Shown here piece by piece: positions 16,239 to 24,048 of a DNA stretch of 64,000 bases. Origin of the DNA: UBA1081 sp045535305 (GTDB lineage: Bacteria; Bacillota; Clostridia; Oscillospirales; Acutalibacteraceae). The notes under the pieces are model-generated. The model saw only the letters and a list, made by a program, of their open reading frames with translations. It was not told the origin of the DNA and did not search any database. Positions within the stretch are counted from its first letter, which is position 1, and every line of letters begins with the position of its first letter. The DNA is taken from positions 1-64,000 of the forward strand of contig JAZSLJ010000091.1 of NCBI GenBank assembly GCA_045535305.1, written 5' to 3'. The translations under genes were made by a program, and so were the position numbers.

Positions 16239-16309
16239 AGTTTGTTTAATATAACCAATAAGATAATCTCTAAAGTTGCTTTTTGAGTCAATATTTTTAA
16301 AAAATATGC

Positions 16310-16338
16310 TTGACTTATTAAGTGTCTTAGTATATAAT
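16310..16338 (+). promoter_or_regulatory. Sigma-A promoter of the cohesin-like wall protein
   Basis: TTGACT, 17 bases, TATAAT. Gives a leader of about 85 bases before the ATG at 16432. Confidence 0.75.
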
Positions 16339-16431
16339 ATCAATGTATTTTTGGCATATTGCCATACGGTTACGGTATAATGAGTCTCAAGGCTCTTTAT
16401 ATAGAAATTTTATTAAAGGAAGGTTCTAAAA

Positions 16432-17133
16432 ATGAAACTTGCAAAGAAAATGCTCGCATGTGCAATGGCACTTGCAATGGTAGCAGCTCTTGCTCTTACA
16501 GCTTTCGCTGCTGCACCCGCTATCAAGTTCGAAGTTCAGGAAGGTAAAGCTGCTGACGAAGTAGTAGTTTTTGTTGAAGGCGTTAATATCGCTGGCCTCA
16601 AAAGCTGCGACCTTGTATTCCTTTACGATGCAGAAGTTCTTGAGTACAAATCAGTTGCTAATACTTTCAAAAACGTTCTTGACGGCGTAGACGCTGACTA
16701 TGACGGCGCAGACGACCTTTTACCTTCTTCAGCTCAGTGCGGTAACCCTGAAGCTGGTCAGGTTACTTATTCATTGGCTATTGCCGGTGTTGAAGACGGT
16801 CCTGACTCTGCAGTTGCAGACAGCAGAATTTGCGTAATCACTTTCAAAGTTCTTGACGCTAAAAAGGCATCTGATCTTAAGGTTACATTCAGATCATGGG
16901 TAGGCACAGATGAGCCCGCAGAAGCTACTGTAACAATCGGTGAAGAGCCCACAACTGCTCCTACAACAGCTCCCACAACTGCTGCTCCCGTAGAAGATGA
17001 ATCAGCTCCCGTTTCAACAGAAGCTGCAGATTCAATTCCTCAGACAGGTGATGCAGGTGTAGCTGCTATCGCAGGCGTTATGGCTCTTGCAGCAGTTGCA
17101 TTCGTAGCAACAAGAAAAAAGGACGCTGAATAA
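16432..17133 (+). CDS. Cohesin-like surface protein with sortase-type signal
   Basis: 233 residues. Signal peptide (1 to about 26, ending AFAA), a cohesin/carbohydrate-binding-like beta domain (about 28-165; ends with an ITFKVLDAK strand), a Thr/Pro linker with TTAPTTAPTTAA, then the wall-sorting signal IPQTGD followed by a hydrophobic helix and a RKK tail. It should be covalently linked to the cell wall by a sortase recognising xPxTG. A strong RBS (AAGGAAGG), a consensus promoter and two tandem terminators suggest high expression. Cohesins bind dockerins; one dockerin protein is encoded at 41497-43497, but pairing is conjecture. Confidence 0.82.
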   Translation: MKLAKKMLACAMALAMVAALALTAFAAAPAIKFEVQEGKAADEVVVFVEGVNIAGLKSCDLVFLYDAEVLEYKSVANTFKNVLDGVDADYDGADDLLPSSAQCGNPEAGQVTYSLAIAGVEDGPDSAVADSRICVITFKVLDAKKASDLKVTFRSWVGTDEPAEATVTIGEEPTTAPTTAPTTAAPVEDESAPVSTEAADSIPQTGDAGVAAIAGVMALAAVAFVATRKKDAE

Positions 17134-17182
17134 TTCAGTTGTTTCTTAACACAAAACGCATTTGATTGCAAATAAGTTTTTT

Positions 17183-17218
17183 GGCTTAACATTTCGGTGT
17201 TAAGCCTTTAACTTTTTA
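17183..17218 (+). terminator. First terminator after the wall-protein gene
   Basis: GGCTTAACA-TTTCGG-TGTTAAGCC, perfect 9-bp stem, then TTTAACTTTTT. Confidence 0.85.
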
Positions 17219-17219
17219 T

Positions 17220-17258
17220 TCGGAATTCGGTTTTTGCTGAATTCCGATTTATTTTTTT
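17220..17258 (+). terminator. Second, tandem terminator
   Basis: TCGGAATTC...GAATTCCGA, perfect 9-bp stem, then TTTATTTTTTT. Confidence 0.85.
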
Positions 17259-17270
17259 GCCCACTTGCTT

Positions 17271-17303
17271 ATGACATTTTTTTCAGCCTTTGCAGAGTAT
17301 AAT
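17271..17303 (+). promoter_or_regulatory. spoIIG-type promoter with over-long spacer
   Basis: ATGACA and a perfect TATAAT separated by 21 bases. The Bacillus spoIIG promoter has a similar over-long gap and needs Spo0A bound over the -35; here TGTC on the opposite strand overlaps the -35, but a clear 0A box is lacking. Confidence 0.45.
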
Positions 17304-17327
17304 GTTAATCAAAGGCGGGTGGGTTTT

Positions 17328-18203
17328 GTGAAACAGGTTATTTATATTGATGTGTTGGTGTTTCTTAATACGGCAATAACGTTTCTTTTGCTGCTTGCGA
17401 CATCAAAAATAATAAAACTAACCCCTTCTGCAGGCAGATACGTCTGCGGTGCATTATTGGGCGGAATGTCGTCGCTTATAATATTTGCACCCGACATGGG
17501 GTTAATGCTTTCGTTAATTACAAAATTGCTTTTCTCTGTAATTATAGTATCTGCGGTTTATCACCCTAAAAGATTAAAAAAACTCGCAAGAGAAACAAGT
17601 TATTTTTTTGCAGTAAGTTTTGTTTTTGCGGGCATTATGCTTTGCATATCTTCATTGCCGGGCATTTCGGCAGTGAGTTACAATAACGGAATTGCGTACA
17701 TAGATCTTTCAATGTTCTCACTTATCGCGGCATCGGTGATATGTTATGCCGTAACCGTTCTGTTGAACAGGTTTACAGGCTATTCTGATGACGGAGAAAT
17801 TTTGCGCAGTATTAAAATAAAAAATAATGAAAAAACGATAACACTGTCTGCTATTCTTGATACAGGTAACAGCTTATCAGATCCGTTTACGGGTGAAAAT
17901 CTTATTGTTGTTTCAAAATTTGATATTGAACCTCTTATGCCGGATAATATCAAAAATTATTTAGCAGGTAATCTTGATGAGCAGTATGGAATTCATCTTG
18001 TGCCTTGTTCCACTGTAACAGGAGAATCTTTATTGCCTGTGTTCAAAGTTGATGAGGTCAGCATAAATGCAAACGGCGAAGATATGCTATTGAGAAATGT
18101 TGGAGTGGCAGTATGTTCTGCAGAAATTAACAATGTTATTCTACCGTCAAATATTACAGATGAGTGTCAAAGGAGAAAAAAGCATGAAATGGTTTACCGT
18201 TAG
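17328..18203 (+). CDS. spoIIGA: Sigma-E processing peptidase SpoIIGA
   Basis: 291 residues. Five membrane helices in the first 150 residues, then a soluble aspartic-protease-like domain with ILDTGNSLSDP (catalytic Asp 178), the hallmark of SpoIIGA. It sits in the septum of sporulating cells and cleaves the pro-peptide of SigE. Start chosen as the GTG at 17328 because AGGCGGGTGG is just ahead; the frame is open further up but begins before the promoter. The stop overlaps the sigE start by 20 bases, so the two are coupled. Confidence 0.93.
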   Translation: MKQVIYIDVLVFLNTAITFLLLLATSKIIKLTPSAGRYVCGALLGGMSSLIIFAPDMGLMLSLITKLLFSVIIVSAVYHPKRLKKLARETSYFFAVSFVFAGIMLCISSLPGISAVSYNNGIAYIDLSMFSLIAASVICYAVTVLLNRFTGYSDDGEILRSIKIKNNEKTITLSAILDTGNSLSDPFTGENLIVVSKFDIEPLMPDNIKNYLAGNLDEQYGIHLVPCSTVTGESLLPVFKVDEVSINANGEDMLLRNVGVAVCSAEINNVILPSNITDECQRRKKHEMVYR

Positions 18204-18900
18204 TACGCTGAAATATTTGTTTTTAAAGTTAAAACTTAAGCTGTTTGGTAAAGATGTTTTTTATATAAACGGGCCGCAAACACTTCCGCCGCCATTATCA
18301 AAAGAGGAAGAAGACGAGTGTTTGGAGCTTCTGCTGGGTGGTGATAAAAATGCAAAAGAAAAGCTTATTACACATAATCTCAGACTTGTAGTCTACATAG
18401 CAAAAAAATTTGAGAATACGGGTGTTTGTGTTGATGATCTTGCATCTATAGGCACTATAGGGCTTATAAAGGCTATAAACACGTTTTGCCCCGAAAAAAA
18501 TATAAAGCTGGCAACTTATGCCAGCCGATGCATTGAAAATGAAATTCTGATGTATTTAAGAAAGGCAAGCAACCGCAGGGTTGAATTATCATTTGACGAG
18601 CCGCTTAATATTGACCATGACGGTAATGAACTTTTGCTGTCGGATGTGCTTGCAGAGCAGGAAAGTGTTGTTGACAGTTCAATAGAATATGAAGAAGAAA
18701 AAAGCATGCTCCATGCGGTGGTAAACAGGCTCAGCGACAGAGAAAGAATGATAATCAATATGCGTTTCGGCATAGACGGCGGAGACGAACACACTCAAAA
18801 AGAAGTTGCCGACCTGTTGGGAATCTCACAGAGTTATATATCAAGGCTTGAAAAAAGGATTCTTGCCAAAATGAAGAAAGAGATGGAAACAATACAATGA
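18184..18900 (+). CDS. sigE: RNA polymerase sporulation sigma factor SigE
   Basis: 238 residues. A basic, hydrophobic N-terminal pro-sequence (about 1-30) precedes the PPPLSKEEE motif; then region 2 with NLRLVVYIAKKFENTG, DLASIGTIGLIKA and LATYASRCIENEILMYLR, the SFDEPLN segment, and region 4 ending in GISQSYISRLEKRI. This closely matches Bacillus SigE. It drives mother-cell genes after SpoIIGA cleavage. ATG at 18184 with GGAG ahead. The usual sigG does not follow; a terminator does. Confidence 0.96.
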   Translation: MKWFTVSTLKYLFLKLKLKLFGKDVFYINGPQTLPPPLSKEEEDECLELLLGGDKNAKEKLITHNLRLVVYIAKKFENTGVCVDDLASIGTIGLIKAINTFCPEKNIKLATYASRCIENEILMYLRKASNRRVELSFDEPLNIDHDGNELLLSDVLAEQESVVDSSIEYEEEKSMLHAVVNRLSDRERMIINMRFGIDGGDEHTQKEVADLLGISQSYISRLEKRILAKMKKEMETIQ

Positions 18901-18938
18901 AAAAGCAGAGTATCATACGATACTCTGTTTTTGTTTTA
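18901..18938. terminator. Bidirectional terminator between sigE and DUF4474 gene
   Basis: CAGAGTATC-ATAC-GATACTCTG, perfect stem, with T-run on plus and A-run on the other side. Confidence 0.88.
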
Positions 18939-19907
18939 GTTCCATATAATTGTCATTGTAAGACCGAGTCGCTGATAATTGACACCTTCAATAAAGTTTA
19001 AATCAAGGATTGCATCTTCAAGAGCGTTTGCCATTTCTACATCATCCATAAAGAATGTAGCGTGTAATGTAAGCTCTTGCGGGCCTATCATCTCGAATAG
19101 CTTGAAGCCTGTAAGCCACCAATGAGGTTCAGGACCTCTTGTCATATAAAGTTCGTCGCCTTTGTAAATTGCAAATGACATTGTGATTCTTGAGTCGTCA
19201 TCCGCGCAGGCATAGAAATCAACATCTGTACCTTCTTTTTTATAGTAAATGCCGATTTCTGCACCTGTTGTGATTCCGTATCTGCCCTTCCAGAGCTGAA
19301 TCATCCAATCATAGTCTTCATAGTTGAATTTAAGGCGCATTGTGTCATAATACATTCCGAAAAATGCAGCACCTGCATCATAGAGCGATGTGTAGCCGAG
19401 GTTTCTCTGGAAAGATTCGCTTTCGGAATAAAATATGCCCTGTTTGCTGTCATATCTGAAACCTGCCGCAAGAATAACCTGTCCGATGGTCTTTTCTACA
19501 TCTGAAAGTCCGGAAAGGGAGTTGTCGTCAGAAACTGTTCCGTCCGTTACAACGTGGAAAAACGGTTTTGACGGCTGGGGAGCCTGGGTTGTTACCTCTA
19601 CGGTGGGTTTGTATGTTTCAGCTTCGGCAAGGAAATCCTCAATATAGCTTTCAGCCTCGGACAAAGTAGTCGTTTCGGGGACTGTGGTTGTTTCTTTAGG
19701 TTTTTCAGTAGTCTGCTCGTTAAAAATTGTAGTCAATACGGGCGGTTTTGTAAAATCTTCCACAAGTCCGTTATTTGTTACCGGTTCTTTTTTTTCGAGA
19801 CCGTTTACAATAAGAACAACAGTAAGTGCGGATATAATCAGCACCAAAGCCGCTATGCAAATGGAAATTGTCGTTCTTCTATTTCCCGATTTCATTTTAT
19901 TTTTCAC
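18936..19907 (-). CDS. Membrane-anchored DUF4474 domain protein
   Basis: 323 residues. One N-terminal membrane helix (about 13-35) after a basic stretch, then a Thr/Pro/Glu-rich linker with several TTT tracts (about 60-110), then a C-terminal domain (about 140-323) containing FRYDSKQGIFYS, LGYTSLYDAGAAFFGM and WKGRYGITTGAEIGIYY, the DUF4474 pattern. Function unknown; the domain should face outside. ATG with GGAAGTG, 12 bases after the alkaline phosphatase stop, so both are likely on one mRNA. Confidence 0.82.
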   Translation of the reverse strand: MKNKMKSGNRRTTISICIAALVLIISALTVVLIVNGLEKKEPVTNNGLVEDFTKPPVLTTIFNEQTTEKPKETTTVPETTTLSEAESYIEDFLAEAETYKPTVEVTTQAPQPSKPFFHVVTDGTVSDDNSLSGLSDVEKTIGQVILAAGFRYDSKQGIFYSESESFQRNLGYTSLYDAGAAFFGMYYDTMRLKFNYEDYDWMIQLWKGRYGITTGAEIGIYYKKEGTDVDFYACADDDSRITMSFAIYKGDELYMTRGPEPHWWLTGFKLFEMIGPQELTLHATFFMDDVEMANALEDAILDLNFIEGVNYQRLGLTMTIIWN

Positions 19908-19919
19908 TTCCGTCTGATA

Positions 19920-21062
19920 TTAGTAATTATATATCTCGGCAGGGAATTGTTCTTGTGTAAAACCGAGTGTATATGCGATTCTCTGAGGAATCTCGTAGTT
20001 GTTGATAGTTTCGCCGTTTACGACAAAGTTATCTGAGCCGTAAACAAGAATGTATACGTCAGCTGCAGAATGTGAGCCTGATGTGAAAGAATATGTTCCG
20101 TCATCATTCTCTACAATGCCGCCTGTTTCGTGGTCAGCGGTAATAACAACAAGAGTTTCGCCGTCTGCTTTTGCGTATTCAAGCACAGCTTCAATAGTAT
20201 TGTCAAATGCTTCGAGTGATTCTGTCATATTTGCATCTTCGTTGCTGTGAGAATGTTTGTCGATATGTGCACCCTCAATCATGAGGAAAAAGCCTTCATC
20301 AGTATCGTCAAGCAGGTCGATAGCTTTCATTGACATCTGTTCCAGAGTAGGTGTGTTTTCATCTGCCTGTTCAAGTGCCCATAAAGTATTTTCAAACTGT
20401 GCGAAGCTGCGACTGCCTTCTTCAAGAGCCATCATTTCATCGTATGTTGTAACATATGTAAATCCGTTTTCTTCAACCTCGGATTTGTCTGCATAGCCAT
20501 TTTCGCCACCCCAGATAAGGTCCGCATCAGATTTGAGCTGATCAAGAGTGATTGCTTTTGTATTGTTTCTTGAATCTTCATGTGCAGAAAATGCTGAAGG
20601 TGTAGCACCGGATGTTTCGTCTGTTGTAACAACACCTGTCATCATGCCGTTTGCTGCACAAAGCTCTCTGATGTTCAAAGGATGTGAAAAAACATTAAGC
20701 GGGTCAGTAAGATATACACCGATTGCACCGTTATAAGTTCTTACGCCTGTTGCAAGTGCTGTTCCGCTTGCAGCACTGTCTGTAACTGCATTGGTGAGTG
20801 AACGTGTTCGTGAATAAGCTTTGAACTCGAAAGTATCCATTGCAAGAGTAATGTTTCTTTCCTGCTTTGCTTTTTCAAGATGAAGCTGTCCCATACCGTC
20901 GCCGATAAGGTAGATAACGTTTTTGATGTTGCTGTTTACATAGCCTTCTGCATTGGCTGTTGTAGGTTCTGCATAAAGACCGAAGGTTGTGCCGAATGTC
21001 ATGATTACTGACATAAGGACGGCTGCAATTTTTGCCCAGATTGCGCCAAATGTTGCTAACAT
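19920..21062 (-). CDS. Secreted alkaline phosphatase
   Basis: 380 residues. An N-terminal hydrophobic signal (about 6-30), then the alkaline phosphatase core: IGDGMG (metal Asp), TDSAASGTALATG with nucleophile Ser 96, IEGAHIDKHSH and VITADHETGG, and SGSHSAADV near the end. Releases phosphate from monoesters outside the cell with Zn/Mg. ATG at 21062 fits GAGGTG with 6-base spacing; an in-frame GTG at 21071 overlaps the RBS. Promoter at 21094-21122; the DUF4474 gene follows. Confidence 0.93.
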   Translation of the reverse strand: MLATFGAIWAKIAAVLMSVIMTFGTTFGLYAEPTTANAEGYVNSNIKNVIYLIGDGMGQLHLEKAKQERNITLAMDTFEFKAYSRTRSLTNAVTDSAASGTALATGVRTYNGAIGVYLTDPLNVFSHPLNIRELCAANGMMTGVVTTDETSGATPSAFSAHEDSRNNTKAITLDQLKSDADLIWGGENGYADKSEVEENGFTYVTTYDEMMALEEGSRSFAQFENTLWALEQADENTPTLEQMSMKAIDLLDDTDEGFFLMIEGAHIDKHSHSNEDANMTESLEAFDNTIEAVLEYAKADGETLVVITADHETGGIVENDDGTYSFTSGSHSAADVYILVYGSDNFVVNGETINNYEIPQRIAYTLGFTQEQFPAEIYNY

Positions 21063-21093
21063 ATAAAACACCTCATATTAAAATATTTATAAT

Positions 21094-21122
21094 ATAATAC
21101 CATACGGGCATTATAAAATCAA
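21094..21122 (-). promoter_or_regulatory. Promoter of the alkaline phosphatase gene
   Basis: Minus strand TTGATT, 17 bases, TATTAT. No Pho box was recognised. Confidence 0.6.
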
Positions 21123-21150
21123 GTATTCATCGGGTTATTTCGTCCCGATT

Positions 21151-22641
21151 TTACAAAACTGACAAGTCGAGCTTATCAAACTGACTGATGAAAGGTGAAA
21201 ACTGTGAAAGTATGGTTTTTACACCGCCTTCGCTGTCGCTTTCTATATTGAACGGCAGTATGGGGTCGTGAACGCTTAATCTGAGGAGCATCCAGCCGTT
21301 GCCGTGATTTTCGTCCAGAGAAATGCGGATTCCCTCATGGTTGTCGGGAGCAACAGTCCAGCCCTGCTGTGTTTTTGCGTATTCAAAAAGCTGAGAAATA
21401 ACGGTTTCGCCGTATGATTTAAAATCATCGGTAAGAATTTTAAAACGCAGTTCCTTTTCTTCAACAGGCTCTTTAAGGTCTGCGATAAGGTCTTTAAGGG
21501 TTTTGCCTTCTTTTCGCAGTTTTGCAAGAAGAATGATGATTTTTGTTATAAGATATGCACCGTCGTCAAGGAAGAAATTTTCTTTAAGTGCGGCGTGGCC
21601 CGACGTTTCGATTGCAAGGGGAGCGCTGATTCCGTTATTTTCGAGCCTTATGGCTTCGTTTATAACGTTTTTATAGCCTCTTTTGAATCGGTGATGCTTA
21701 CCGCCCAGACGGTTTTCAATAAAATCGTGCAAGCCGTCGCTTGTAACGGAGTCCGTAACGATTGTTGCGCCCGTATTGTTTTCAAGTGCAATAACGGAAG
21801 CGAGAGCGACAAGCTTGTTTCTGTTGATTTCTTCGCCGGATGCGTCAACACAGGCGGCTCTGTCAACGTCTGTATCAAAAATAACGCCTAAATCCGCATC
21901 TGACGTGATAACTGCATCTGAAATAAATTTCATTGCCGTTTTGTTTTCGGGATTGGGAGTGTGGTTGGGAAACATACCGTCGGGTTCTAAGAACAATGAG
22001 CCTGAAATGTCAGCTCCCAATATTTTTAAAACTTTTTCTGCATAAAAACCGCCCGCACCGTTTCCTGCATCCGTTACGATATGAAAGCCTTTCAGCGGAT
22101 GCTCGTAATCCTCGGCATTAACGCCGTCGCAAATCATTTTACGCAGAATTGCGGAGTATTCGTTCATAAAATCGGTGGGTATGCCTTTTTGATTATCACC
22201 AATATCGGAAATGTCGATATTTTCGGCAAGATTGAGAATTTCCGTTATATCGCTACCCTCAAAACCGCCGTCTTTTGTGAAAAATTTAAGTCCGTTTTTG
22301 TCATAAGGGTGATGACTTGCCGTTATCTGCACCGAAGCGGTACAGCCGAGAGTTACGGTTGTCATAAACATCGCCGGAGTTGAAGAAAGTGAGCAATCAA
22401 GCACTTTTACGCCTTTTGAACAAAGTACGTTAATTACTGCGTTTTTGATTCTTTGTGCGGAAATTCTTGAATCGTGCCCTACCGCAATACACATTTCTTC
22501 GGGCTTGAGAACTGTTTTTTTCTGCATCAGAATGAGAAATGCCGCAATTATTTTTTTTACAGCTTCATCAGTAAGGTCTGTGTTTTCGCCTATGGCTGTG
22601 CCTCTTATATCCGTTCCGCTTTTAAGTTTCATTAATGTCAT
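21151..22641 (-). CDS. Phosphomannomutase/phosphoglucomutase
   Basis: 496 residues, alpha-D-phosphohexomutase family. Phosphoserine loop TASHHPYDKNGLK (Ser 109), metal loop FDTDVDRAA, sugar-binding loop ETSGHAALKENFFLDDGAY and a C-terminal phosphate-binding region with NHEGIRI. Interconverts hexose 1- and 6-phosphates for cell-envelope sugar synthesis; mannose or glucose preference cannot be decided. The ATG lies 7 bases after the stop of the sigma-factor gene with GGAG spanning that stop, so the two are translationally linked. Confidence 0.92.
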   Translation of the reverse strand: MTLMKLKSGTDIRGTAIGENTDLTDEAVKKIIAAFLILMQKKTVLKPEEMCIAVGHDSRISAQRIKNAVINVLCSKGVKVLDCSLSSTPAMFMTTVTLGCTASVQITASHHPYDKNGLKFFTKDGGFEGSDITEILNLAENIDISDIGDNQKGIPTDFMNEYSAILRKMICDGVNAEDYEHPLKGFHIVTDAGNGAGGFYAEKVLKILGADISGSLFLEPDGMFPNHTPNPENKTAMKFISDAVITSDADLGVIFDTDVDRAACVDASGEEINRNKLVALASVIALENNTGATIVTDSVTSDGLHDFIENRLGGKHHRFKRGYKNVINEAIRLENNGISAPLAIETSGHAALKENFFLDDGAYLITKIIILLAKLRKEGKTLKDLIADLKEPVEEKELRFKILTDDFKSYGETVISQLFEYAKTQQGWTVAPDNHEGIRISLDENHGNGWMLLRLSVHDPILPFNIESDSEGGVKTILSQFSPFISQFDKLDLSVL

Positions 22642-22647
22642 ATCACA

Positions 22648-23886
22648 TTACTCCAATGGTTCAATGTATACGGGTTCGTTATTTTCCCCGCCAACAGGTT
22701 CTTCATCCTGAGGTGTTGACTGAGTAGTGGTTTCGGTTGTTGTCTGTGTGGGAATTTCTGTTGTTGTTTCGGTGGTTGTTTCTGTAGTCGTTTCTTGCGT
22801 CGTTGTTTCAGCTTCGGTTGTTGTTTCTTCAGTAACACTTTCAGCTTCGCTTGATGCTTCCTGAGTGGTGGTTTCTTCCGTAGTAGTTTCTTCTGTTGTG
22901 GTTTCGCCTGATGGGTCATTGATATCCACAGTGCCAGCATTTTCGGGGTTGTTGCGATTCTGAATTGCAAGCATAACGGCAACAGTACCCGCTATAATAA
23001 CAATAATTGCGATAATAGCCATTAAAACTTTGACCGCAGGCGACATACCCTGTTTTTGGGAAGAAATTGCAGTAGCATATTTTGTTGCTTTATAATTACT
23101 GCCTTTTTCTGATTCGTCAATGTACTCATCATCTGCGTGATCTTCGGATTCGGGGTTGAAGTTTTTTATGCAGTTGATGCCCGTTCTTGCCGTAACGCTT
23201 GATGCAATATCATTGGGTACGACGATGCTGTCTGCCATGGTGGAGAGGACATCTGCAAAGAATGTTACCATACCGTGAACATCGTAGCCGATGCCTGTAT
23301 ATTTATGTTCTTCAGTTTTAAGTCTGATTCTTGCTTTATAAAGCCTGTTTTTGTAGGCGGCAAATGAAATCTGCTCAATTTTAGCAATTTCTTCACCTTC
23401 AAAACCGCAGAAATAATGAAGAATTGCAACATTACGGATTTTCTGAGGCATTTCGGAAAGAATTGAGTCCGCAGTCTGCATAATATCAATACTTACATCA
23501 ATACCGTCAGGATAGTTGAGCATATCGTCATAATCCTGTGCAAGAAGTATTTCTGATTTTTCACCTTCGGGAGAATTCGAGTCAATATAATCGCCGAAAA
23601 CTTCCGGTCTGTTGTTTATAAGATAGCGTCTGCAATGGTTGAAAACCGTTGTATAAAGCCATTTTTCAAAAGATGATGCCCCCGGAAGATTCGATACCTG
23701 CAAGTATGTGTAGGCAAATATATCAATAGTCAGGTTTTTTGCCTCGGTTGTATTTTTAAGGAGTTTGCAACAGAGAAAATAAACTTTGTTGTTGTACATT
23801 TCGAAAATATCTGCAAATGCATCTCTTGAGCCGTTTTTGATGCCCGAGAGAAGTATGGAAAGTTTCCTGTATTCATCACTTGTCAT
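22648..23886 (-). CDS. ECF-like sigma factor fused to a membrane helix and Thr-rich tail
   Basis: 412 residues. N-terminal sigma region 2 (about 12-85; GSRDAFADIFEMYNNKVYFLCCKLL, FEKWLYTTVFNHCRRYL) and region 4 (about 150-195; LSEMPQKIRNVAILHYFCGFEGEEIAKIEQIS). After a ~90-residue linker comes one membrane helix (about 285-310; VKVLMAIIAIIVIIAGTVAV) and a ~100-residue tail of ETTTE repeats ending in acidic residues. The tail would be outside the cell, with the sigma domain held at the membrane. ATG at 23886 with GGAGG; the frame start at 23901 overlaps the RBS. No separate anti-sigma gene beside it. Regulon unknown. Confidence 0.85.
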   Translation of the reverse strand: MTSDEYRKLSILLSGIKNGSRDAFADIFEMYNNKVYFLCCKLLKNTTEAKNLTIDIFAYTYLQVSNLPGASSFEKWLYTTVFNHCRRYLINNRPEVFGDYIDSNSPEGEKSEILLAQDYDDMLNYPDGIDVSIDIMQTADSILSEMPQKIRNVAILHYFCGFEGEEIAKIEQISFAAYKNRLYKARIRLKTEEHKYTGIGYDVHGMVTFFADVLSTMADSIVVPNDIASSVTARTGINCIKNFNPESEDHADDEYIDESEKGSNYKATKYATAISSQKQGMSPAVKVLMAIIAIIVIIAGTVAVMLAIQNRNNPENAGTVDINDPSGETTTEETTTEETTTQEASSEAESVTEETTTEAETTTQETTTETTTETTTEIPTQTTTETTTQSTPQDEEPVGGENNEPVYIEPLE

Positions 23887-23906
23887 ATAATCAACCTCCA
23901 TTTTAT

Positions 23907-23935
23907 ATTATATTACATTTTAATGCAAAATTCAA
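23907..23935 (-). promoter_or_regulatory. Promoter of the tethered sigma factor operon
   Basis: Minus strand TTGAAT, 17 bases, TATAAT, about 20 bases before the ATG at 23886. Confidence 0.7.
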
Positions 23936-23983
23936 TAGAAATTGCTTTGCGAATAACGGCTGTATATAATTTAATATTTTCTA

Positions 23984-24012
23984 TTGCAAAACATTAAAAA
24001 ATAGATTACAAT
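23984..24012 (+). promoter_or_regulatory. Promoter of the GPH symporter gene
   Basis: TTGCAA, 17 bases, TACAAT, 36 bases before the ATG at 24049. Confidence 0.6.
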
Positions 24013-24048
24013 ATCTATGATTATAAATTTATGTTGGGAGTAAGTAAA

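Noticed and set aside
18097..18203. Frameshift between spoIIGA and sigE
   Set aside because: A 20-base overlap with a normal sigE start and RBS explains the arrangement without an error.
22638..22982. Minus-strand Lys/Gln-rich frame
   Set aside because: Out-of-frame reading of the ETTTE repeats in the tethered sigma factor gene.
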